From Hemicordylus capensis (Eukaryota > Chordata > Lepidosauria > Squamata > Cordylidae), in assembly GCF_027244095.1 (NCBI RefSeq), contig NC_069658.1, positions 263,074,687 through 263,138,686 of the forward strand: DNA of 64,000 nt. Reading direction: 5' to 3'. The notes below the pieces were generated by a model, which was not told the DNA's origin, did not search any database, and was given only the letters and a program-made list of their open reading frames with translations. The position numbers and the translations under genes are program-made. Shown in pieces: positions 56,701-64,000 of this stretch (position 1 is the stretch's first letter; every line of letters starts with the position of its first letter).

Positions 56701-58636
56701 GGTTTAACTACTAGGGGCCTTTCTGCAGAAGGAAAAACATGTCCTTAAATTCAACTCAGGTCAAAAGCAATAGCTACCATCCTATGGATGAAAAATGGCA
56801 CTAACTTCTAATGAGTGTGCCATGTTACAGTGGTTGCTCTGCCGAAAAGCTCACCTAGTGGCCTTGGGCAATAAACTTGCCCATGTAGATTTTGAGAGGC
56901 TAAATTATTTTACTTTTTTTTTTTAAAAAAAGAGGGACTTCCAGATCTTCAGGAGCAGTGGTGCTGCTGACTTCTGTACTCATAAATATGCAAATCATGT
57001 CAGCCTATGGTTGACAGATATTTGTATGTATGTATGTGGGCGGGAGGTGTGTGTACATGTGTAAATGTGTGTGTACTTTCTCTCTATTCTTGCCTGAATA
57101 TCTGGATATATGTATTGCTGCTATGTTACCTTTTAATCATACCTAAAAACCCTAAAATAAATTAACAGGATTTTACTTCTTTTAGATCATGTGATATCTG
57201 CTGTGGAGAAAGCAGAGATTGTGAAAATGGTGAATGATAAAGGTGGGTTTCTCACTGTATTTCTCAGAGTTGACAAACACCCCTCTGGGCTGATTCGCCT
57301 CCAGTGAAAGCTGCTTACACACCCAAATGAGGTGTGTGGCTGGTGATTCCATGGTTTTGCAAAACAGGGAAAGGCCATGAATATTTAAGTGTGTAAAGTT
57401 CTCAATTGTAAGTTACTGGGCCAAAACAACACAGTGTCCTTGCAAATGTAAGTTGTTGGCTGATATCCAAATTAAGTTACTCAGGAGTTAAAGAACTACT
57501 TAATTTCAGTAACACTGCTCAGGAGTAATTTACCCTGAATGTCAGCCATTGACATTAAATTGATATTTGCAGCACATTTTGGGAAGGGGTTGGATGTTGT
57601 GAGGCCATGAAAGAGGGGCAGCATAAGTTTGCATCCCTTGCATTCCTGCCTTATATGGAGGGCCTCAGATCTATGGAGGGCATGGAATCATTTTGCTAAG
57701 CAACTGGGAACCCTGTCCAAATCTCCTTTTGTGTTTTAAAACTTAAGCAGATAACTGTCTCTAGCAGTTGAGGGAGATTTACTATAAAGTCATTTGCAAC
57801 TGGCACCTTACTTTGAGAGAGACAGAGAGATAAAACCCTCGCAGTACTGGATGTGTGTTGGTGTTGTGCTGCACCACATACTAATCACTATTTGGGAAGC
57901 TGTCACCAAAGCATAGCTAGCGATAAAATTGTGATTAAAGTGGTGAACTAGAGGCGTGTGAGGCAAGGGGGAAGAGCTGCAGTTGCAGTGGTGGGGTGTG
58001 GGAAACCTTACTATAATTTCTCTTTGATTCAACATTGTTTTCTTCTTGCCTGCTGCAGCTGTGACCCTTGCTCCTGACATATCAAGTGCTCTTCTGCCTT
58101 TGGACCAAAGCATGAGACGTGAAGAGTTCCAGCACAGGCTGCCTGCCTTGCAATATGTCCCTGACACGCCGAAGAGACTGGATTCTAGGGCATTAGTTCT
58201 GGGCTGTGATGGGTTTACTTCTGGGAGATACTTTTGGGAATTGGAAGTGGGTGATGGGGAGTTTTGGGCAGTGGGGGTCACTCGGGATCCTTCAAAGAAG
58301 AAGGGAATGATGTCCTTTAGCCCAGAGGAGGGGATCTGGGCTGTGGGGCTCTGGAACGGCCAGCACTGGGCTCTCACATCCCCTGTGACTGCCTTGTCCT
58401 TAAGCAAACATCCCAGGAGGATCAGAGTGTCCCTCGACTATGTGGGGGAGTGTGTGACCTTTACTGATGCAGACACAGATGACCCCATCTTCACTTTCCC
58501 ACCAGCTTCTTTTAATGGGGCACGTACTCACCCATTGCTGTGGGTAGTGGGATTCCCTGCTCAGACAGTGTTTCTGAGACACATGGGGGTGAAATATCCG
58601 ACTGGGGTCCATGAAATGGACATTCTGAGTCCCTGA
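46790..58636 (+). CDS. Gene C: complete TRIM E3 ligase with a long Ala/Pro/Thr spacer between RING and B-box, 689 aa
   Basis: Seven coding exons: 46790-47758, 51155-51250, 52102-52332, 54177-54199, 55033-55148, 57186-57242 and 58059-58636. They sum to 2070 bp, or 689 residues plus stop. Domains: Gly/Leu/Pro-rich N-terminus (1-80), RING (about 87-127), low-complexity spacer (about 163-275), B-box 2 (279-310), coiled coil (324-432), linker (433-497), PRY-SPRY (498-689). RING and B-box metal ligands are complete, so ligase activity is expected. The long first exon and divergent PRY set it apart from genes A and B. Intron phases match those of gene B exactly. I do not recognise a mammalian counterpart with this spacer; it may be a reptile-specific TRIM. 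Confidence 0.93.
47830..50115. other. Gene C intron 1, unclassified
   Basis: Ordinary AT-rich intron. No convincing exon or repeat. Confidence 0.45.
50116..50539. mobile_element. hAT-like MITE (TAGGGATGTGC family), AT-rich copy
   Basis: 424 bp in gene C intron 1. Decayed left end TGGTGATGTG and right end GCACATCTCTA. Flanks TTTAACAT and TTGAACAT match in 7 of 8. Internal CGAAACA/TGTTTCGA arms form a fold-back. Confidence 0.65.
51155..51250 (+). CDS. Gene C exon 2: coiled-coil start (96 bp)
   Basis: 96 bp between GCTCAG and GTAGGT. Encodes ERLETQLELLKQEKNTLWNQ and onward to QEYM, in the pattern of the TRIM coiled-coil start. Confidence 0.94.
52102..52332 (+). CDS. Gene C exon 3: coiled coil (231 bp)
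   Basis: 231 bp between TTACAG and GTGAGA. Encodes EKVRAERQEIVSEFECLRQF and onward to QPASEFLQ. Ends with the same residues as gene B exon 3. Confidence 0.95.
53450..53960. other. GC-rich block in gene C intron 3, unclassified
   Basis: About 500 bp with GC and CpG content well above the flanking intron, ending TTGCAGGTAAG. Short frames on both strands match nothing I know. It could be an old LINE 5' region, a CpG island or an alternative promoter. Confidence 0.4.
54177..54199 (+). CDS. Gene C exon 4: 23-bp micro-exon
   Basis: 23 bp (DIKKNMS plus two bases) between CATTAG and GTATGT. Same size and phase as in genes A and B. Confidence 0.9.
55033..55148 (+). CDS. Gene C exon 5: linker (116 bp)
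   Basis: 116 bp between TGTAG and GTGCAG. Encodes CATGQFKPDEESSPNLEERL and onward to LKETLKRFQ, the usual linker before the SPRY exons. Confidence 0.92.
55294..55732. mobile_element. hAT-like MITE (TAGGGATGTGC family)
   Basis: 439 bp in gene C intron 5. Left end TAGGGGTGTGCAC, right end CGCATATCTCTA. Flanks AAGGCTGT and AAGGCTTT match in 7 of 8. Confidence 0.75.
55741..57185. other. Gene C intron 5 remainder
   Basis: Apart from the SINE at 56465-56600, no recognised feature. Confidence 0.45.
56465..56600 (+). mobile_element. tRNA-headed SINE, 3' part
   Basis: TTGCAGGCAGAAGG, CCAGTCACTGTAGATAATAC and GGATGGACCAAGGATCTGAC match the 15491 family body and tail. Gene C intron 5. Confidence 0.6.
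57186..57242 (+). CDS. Gene C exon 6: short linker (57 bp)
   Basis: 57 bp between TTTTAG and GTGGGT, phase 1 to 1. Encodes DHVISAVEKAEIVKMVNDK. Identical length to gene B exon 6. Confidence 0.88.
58059..58636 (+). CDS. Gene C exon 7: PRY-SPRY and stop
   Basis: 578 bp after TGCTGCAG, with the stop at 58634-58636. SPRY motifs: DGFTSGRYFWELEVGDG, FWAVGVTRDPSKKKG, SPEEGIWAVGLW and DDPIFTFPPASFNG. The PRY part begins VTLAPDISSALL instead of the usual LDPxTAxxxL, and the C-terminus extends about 17 residues past the last SPRY strand. Confidence 0.95.
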
Positions 58637-60409
58637 TTTTAACTTTATTTCATGAGCCCAGTGTGTATCTCCATCCTGCCAAAGCAAAGCTGAGAAGTGA
58701 GAAAGCTGAAACCTTTTTAACCTTTGCCTGATCTAAGAGGAGGCAGAACTGCTGTCCTTGCATCAAGGCCTTACGATGTTGCCCTAGGAAATTGCAGAAG
58801 AACTGTGAAGTGTAGATTGTAGGCCTTTAAAATAGTATTGGAACAAATTTATACAAGGGATTGTTATGATCCCTTTCTAGGTGTAGGCTTAAAACATGTT
58901 CAATATGGAAAAATAGCTACTAAACTTGAAATTTTATCTGTATTTTTGATTAATTCATACTTAATGTTATCTTTTTTTTTAAATGATTGCATGCATTTTA
59001 GCTTTGATAAATGAGCAGCTTATGATCCACTGTGAGGCATGTCCACAAACAAAAACCCTTCAGGAGGAGGACCTTTTAAGTTCCATGGCTTAGCCTATGG
59101 GTATCCCTTACACAGAGGTGGTGGTCCTGAATCAAGCATTTTCAGGTCTTATGCACAGACCTGCACACAACAGTTGTCTGTACAACTGTGTTCTAGTATC
59201 TTTCTCTTCAGCTGATTCATTCTGAAGCTTAATTTCATTCTTCCTTCTCGAGTTGGTCCTGGAGATGAAAAGGGCAAATCTCTGCTACAATCTTGAACAA
59301 GTTGTTCTGATTTTCCTGAAGGTGAAAAATACATAATGTCTAAATCCTTTTGAAAGGAAAGCCTGAGATGGCTGCATTCTGTTTCCAAAAAAAAAAAAAA
59401 AAATTGTATAGAATGTTCGTCAATACATCTTGCTGTCTGCATTTAGAATGCCTGTTTCCTCCCCACCCCGCCCTGGATACCCGCCCTTTGAAAATATGCT
59501 GTGGTGCTTCACTGGATATAATATGTCATGGAATTCTAAAGAGTACCATACCCCATTTTGTATATTTTCAGAAAAATAAGTCCTGGTTTTAATAAAGTTA
59601 CTTTTCCAGAAATGGGAAAGTATGCAAACATTATCCCAAATAGTTTAAAGCATATATGTGCAGCTGGTGGCTTTTGCTAGATAAATTGGGGTCAGGTACA
59701 GGCTTTGCTGGGGCCTGTGGGAAAAGACCCATAATGGTATTGCCCTTCTCTTAGTGGGGAAAAATACCATTTGTTCAGTTCAGCAGTCCTTTAGTCCTCC
59801 CTCCTACACCAGGAGAGTATAGGGGGAGGGCAAATGTAGGGATTGCCCTGGAATAGAAATATAGGAAGTACTGTGCTTTGCACCGAGCAGAACCAACCCT
59901 CAAAATGTAGTGGAGTGCTTAATTCAATGGGCCTCTCCACCAGTGAATGTGTGTTCTCCCACAAAGGGGGTCGGTGTGGAAATGGATAAAGTCTAGGGCT
60001 TGGCTCAGAGGGCCTCTCGGCTATCCAGAGGCTCTGGGAGTTGCAGGACTTTGTGTTCTGGTTTCAACTTTTGATGGGATCAACTTTTTGTTCCCTGTTT
60101 AGATGGGTGTCAGCTATAAGAAGTCTATGCCCTAGTTAATGCTTGAGCATAAATGGGTGACTTACCAACTGCCACTGCTTCCCAAGTTATGAGTGCCTGT
60201 TGTCACAAACTTGTTCTCTTAAGGGGGTTTGTCCATGCATAGGGTCTTGTGCATTCTGACTAAAACTCTCCTGCCCTGGGGTCCACCATAGATTTAACTT
60301 GCAGGCCGCTAAATGTCTATTTCTCCTCAAAGGCAGGGATTATTTTTGGAGTGGGTGATTATTAGGAGATTAGTCTGGTATCCGTAGATTATGAAGGTAA
60401 AAGGTACTG
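58637..60409. other. Gene C 3' UTR and flank
   Basis: AT-rich 3' region with the polyadenylation signal at 59591 and an A run at 59388-59402. No further gene seen. Confidence 0.45.
59591..59596 (+). terminator. Possible gene C polyadenylation signal
   Basis: AATAAA about 950 bp after the gene C stop, the clearest candidate in the 3' flank before the L2 copy. Confidence 0.4.
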
Positions 60410-61935
60410 ATTTATTTTATTTATTTTATTTTATTTTTGCATTTATATACCGCCTTTCATTAAAAGACAACCCCAAGGCGGTTTACAAAAGTTAAAACAT
60501 ACAATAAAAAGGCAATAAAAACATCAAGCTAAAAAATATAAAAACATATAAAAAAACAGGCATAAAAACAATACAACAGGTAAAAACACACAGAAGCAGC
60601 AGTAAAAACGATTATGTAAAAGCCTGGGTAAAAAGCCAAGTCTTTACAAGCTTTCTAAAAGCCGTGATGGAGTCCGAGGAACGAATGGCCACTGGGAGAG
60701 CATTCCAGAGTCTAGGAGCAGCAACAGAGAAGGCCCTGTCCCAAGTGCACGACAGCCGGGCCTCTCTCATTGTCGGCACCCGGAGCAGGGCCCCCTCAGA
60801 TGTCCTCGTCAAGCGGGCAGCAACCCTTGGGAGCAGGCGGTCCTTCAAATACCCCGGGCCCAAACCGTTTAGGGCTTTAAAGGTCAAAACCAGCACCTTG
60901 AATTGGACCTGGAAACGAACCGGCAGCCAGTGCAGCTCTTTCAAAATGGGGGTGATGTGTTCCCAACGGGCAGCTCCAGATAAAACCCTCGCTGCCGCGT
61001 TTTGCACTAGCTGCAGTTTCCGGATATTCTTCAAGGGCAGCCCCACGTAGAGCGTGTTACAGTAATCCAGCCGCGACGTGACTAAGGCGTGGGTAACCGT
61101 GGCCAGATCTGCCTTCTCGAGAAAGGGACGCAGCTGGCGCACTAGCCGAAGCTGTGCAAAGGCACCCCTGGCCACCGCCTCCACCTGAGCTTCCAAAAGC
61201 AGAGCCGGGTCCAGTAGTACCCCCAAGCTGTGTACTTGCTCCTTCAAGGGGAGTGCAACCTCATCCAGAACCGGTAAAACTCTTCATCCCAATTGGCTCT
61301 CCTACTGACCAACGGTACCTCCGTCTTATCCGGATTCAATTTCAGTTTGTTAGCCCACATCCAACCCATCACGGCCTCCAGCCCCCGATTCAGGACATCC
61401 ACCGCCTCCCTAGGATCAGATGACAAGGAGAGATAGAGCTGAGTGTCATCTGCATATTGCTGACAACTCAGTCCAAATCCCCGGCTGACCTCTCCCAGCG
61501 GCTTCATGTAGATGTTAAACAGCATGGGGGACAAGACCGATCCCTGTGGGACTCCACAGGCCAACGACCACAGGGCCGAGCAGTAGTCCCCCAGCACCAC
61601 CTTCTGGACCCTCCCCCCAAGAAAGGACCAGAACCACTGCAACGCAGTGCCCCCGATTCCCATACTCGAGAGGCGGCCCAGAAGGATACCATGGTCGATG
61701 GTATCGAACGCCGCCGAGAGGTCCAGCAGAACCAACAGGGACGCACTCCCCCTGTCTAGTTCCCAGCGACCAAGGCAGTCTCAGTCCCATACCTGGGGCA
61801 GAAGCCAGATTGAAAAGGGTCCAGATAATCCGTATCATCCAAGACCCTCTGCAGCTGGGACGCCACCACACGCTCCATCACCTTGCCCAAAAAGGGAAGG
61901 TTAGACTGTGGGATGTGGGATGATACTACCCATGA
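60410..61935 (-). mobile_element. L2-clade LINE, RT and C-terminal part, well preserved
   Basis: Reverse copy: (ATTTT)n and A-rich tail at 60410-60600, then a 211-codon frame (60612-61247, QNAAARVLSGAARWEHITPI, APRLWNALP). The RT part at 61244-61735 has LLDLSAAFDTIDHGILLGRL, GVPQGSVLSP and YADDTQLYLS. One shift near 61245 separates the two frames and another follows upstream of 61735. High GC and long frames suggest a younger insertion than the other copies. Lies 1.8 kb past gene C. Confidence 0.85.
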
Positions 61936-63189
61936 TGCCCTGGTCTTCACTTTCATAGTGGGATATGCATTTGTTCTGCAATTAAAACTGAACTAAATGG
62001 GGCCTATATATTCCAGTTTTCATCCTCTCAGAATGAATGTGTGGTGCCCATGAGCTGAATAGCATATGGGCTACATGGTTTGCTCACATTCCATTCAAAG
62101 AGAGGGCAGGGGAGGGTTACCTTGTAGTGTGACAGAACAGTGGTTTGTGTCTGTCCTTTAATCACAAAACAGTTTTTAAAAAATAGAATAAAAGCAATGC
62201 AACTTTGGGTACTGTGGTTAAGAACATGGCTGTGTGAGGAGGCAGCTGTTAGGAGTTCTTCTGCCCCCTTTGCAATGGCTTACATACTGTGCACTTAGTA
62301 TGTGTTCCCAGTGGTAGTAGTGTCACAGCAGTGATTGCTCACTCCTGAAAGAGGCATGCAGCAGCCTCATTTTCCCAAGCTGCACAGACATGGTGTTCAG
62401 TGGCTTGGAAGCAGCGCCTGCGCTCCCTGTTCTAGACTGTAATCCATTGTGTTACATACACATGCTCTTGGACTGGGTATATAGAGGGTATTATAAAATA
62501 ATCCATTAGGTAAGACCACTGTTTCCCTTTATTCCAAAAATGGGGCATAGAGTTCAAAATGAGAGTGATTAAAGAATGAATTGTGACAGCAGCTTGAACA
62601 CCCAAAGCAAATGCTATACTCGACTGAAAACCAATCTTGCACACCCCTGTGACCTGGTTGCCTCTTTGAATAAGGAGGGACATCAACCCTTTTTCTGGGT
62701 TACAGGAGGAGAATTATGGTTGCCTTTGTCCATGAAAATGTTTCAGGGCTTATGTGAGGGGCTGGCACATCAAAGGCTTAACCTCCATTCCATTATCTTG
62801 GTTCTCTCACGCCAATATGCCAAATGTGCATGTGTGAGAAATGCTGAAGAGTATTATATTTTTAAAAGAGTTCCCTGAAAGTAAAAAAGGCTTGACCATT
62901 TGCTTTGGAGCTGGTTTTCTTCCTGACCTTCCACAATGCTTGTTATGGCAAACCGTTTTGTGTGCTGAAGCTTGCTTCCCCCATTGGACAAAGGTTTAGT
63001 CTTTAACACACAGCAGGCACACATGTTTTTGGACTGTACCACTGGTGCAGCTGGGTGGTGGTTAAGATGACTGAGTGTCATCCCGATGTGAAAAGATCCT
63101 TTTCCAAGTAGTGTAGTTTGCTTTTCTTCCGCATGGAAGAATGTGCAGCCTTGTCATACTACAAGCGCAGTCTACTACTACTAAGGATA
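61936..63189. other. Intergenic DNA right of the L2 copy, unclassified
   Basis: No gene or recognised repeat. Confidence 0.45.
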
Positions 63190-63985
63190 GTGTTATACCT
63201 TAGTATATTTATGTATTTGAACTTCTATGACCTAAGGCTTTAGGTGATTCACAAAGATAAACACACTAAAACTGTTAAACAGCAGTTTAAAGCATTCAAA
63301 GATTACAAAAAGCCTGGCTGGAAAAATGTGTCTTAAGGGCTCTTTTGAAGACTGGCAAAGATGTTAAACCACTTATGTCTACGTGGAGTGCATTCCACAG
63401 CCTAGGAGCGACTACAGAGAAGGCCTGCTCCTGAATTGTCACAGAGATGAGTCAGCGGCATAGAGACAGATCTCAATGTATAGTGGGGATCCTGCAGAAG
63501 ATGGTGCTCTCCTAGGTAATCCAGCCCTAAGCCATTTAAGGCTTTAAAGATATTTACTACGTTTATATCCCGCTCTTTCTCTGAGGAGCTCAGAGCAGCA
63601 TATGTGGTTATTTTTATCCAGCATATAATCACCAGCGCACTCTATTTTGCCCAGAAACCTATTGGTAGCCAAAGCAATGGCTTTTGAACAGGTATGATAC
63701 CGTCTCTCTAAGCCACCTCAGAGACCAATTTAGCTGCTGCATTTTGAACCAACTGAAGTTTCTGAAATACATGCAAAGGCAGCCCCAAGTAGAATGCATT
63801 GCAATAGTCAAGCCTAGAGGTTACCAGAGAGTGCACTGCACTTCTGAGATCACTATCTTCACGGAATGGACACAGCTGTTGTACTAACTCAAGGTGATAT
63901 AAAGTGCTCCTGGCCATAGCCTCAACCTGAGAAACCAGAGTGAGGCCTGGGTCCAGAGGCACTCCCAAACTCCATACCTGTTGTT
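63190..63985 (-). mobile_element. L2-clade LINE 3' part, at window edge
   Basis: Reverse copy with QNAAAKLVSEVA, TSRLDYCNAFYLGLPLHV and LDPGLTLVSQVEAMAR. A short foreign insertion (TATATCCCGCTCTTTCTCTG, near 63545-63620) interrupts it. It likely continues past the edge. Confidence 0.75.
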
Positions 63986-64000
63986 TTTTTTTGGGGGGGG

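Noticed and set aside
57808-58407. A 199-codon minus-strand frame opposite the gene C SPRY exon
   Set aside because: Antisense shadow of a real exon; the sense strand shows the SPRY motifs.
1-64000. CRISPR arrays, operons, ribosome binding sites, phage genes
   Set aside because: None seen; the window is vertebrate nuclear DNA and its short repeats are microsatellites or transposons.
63980-64000. T-run followed by G-run at the right edge
   Set aside because: Looks like a simple homopolymer tract or assembly edge; nothing can be inferred.

Overview
The window looks like squamate reptile (lizard-type) nuclear DNA. It carries several BovB-tailed Sauria SINEs, a BovB LINE 3' end, many L2-clade LINE copies, CR1 fragments, tRNA-headed SINEs of squamate type, hAT- and pogo-like MITEs and one DIRS element. 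Coding sequence is confined to short exons in long introns. No bacterial, plasmid or CRISPR features are present.

The host genes are three paralogous RING/B-box/coiled-coil/PRY-SPRY TRIM E3 ubiquitin ligases (C-IV class). Gene A is on the minus strand and runs off the left edge: RING/B-box exon 7510-8358 with its ATG at 8217, then exons 5175-5270, 2398-2628 and 1055-1077. Its SPRY exon is not in the window. A probable non-coding first exon and CCAAT promoter lie near 18479-18680. Gene B is on the plus strand and complete: ATG 22858, stop 38926, seven coding exons, 489 aa. Gene C is on the plus strand and complete: ATG 46790, stop 58636, seven coding exons, 689 aa, with an unusual Ala/Pro/Thr-rich spacer between RING and B-box. 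The internal exons have the same lengths in every gene (96, 231 and 23 bp, then 116 or 125 bp, then 57 bp, wherever visible) and the same phases. That makes the models mutually supporting and shows that the genes arose by duplication. A and B are head to head; B and C are in tandem.

Layout: 1-420, GC-rich hairpin block; 1055-8358, gene A exons with MITEs and SINEs in the introns; about 8795-15460, a broken DIRS element carrying a CR1 fragment that itself carries a hAT MITE; 15.5-22.8 kb, the A-B interval with SINEs, two hAT elements with perfect 8-bp target duplications, L2 tails and a BovB tail; 22.86-38.93 kb, gene B, with an inverted pair of Sauria SINEs in intron 1 and a fold-back L2 in intron 5; 39-46.6 kb, mostly unclassified intergenic DNA with a pogo-like MITE, a hAT MITE and an L2 fragment; 46.8-58.64 kb, gene C; 60.4-64 kb, two L2 copies.

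The three proteins should act as cytoplasmic ubiquitin ligases: RING for E2 recruitment, B-box and coiled coil for dimerisation and assembly, PRY-SPRY for target recognition. Orthology to named mammalian TRIMs cannot be settled by reading alone, so gene symbols are left empty. I found no convincing new enzymatic system. The most unusual items are the low-complexity spacer of gene C, the N-terminal extensions of genes A and B, the nested and inverted transposon structures, and a TIR family seen in six copies with matching 8-bp duplications.
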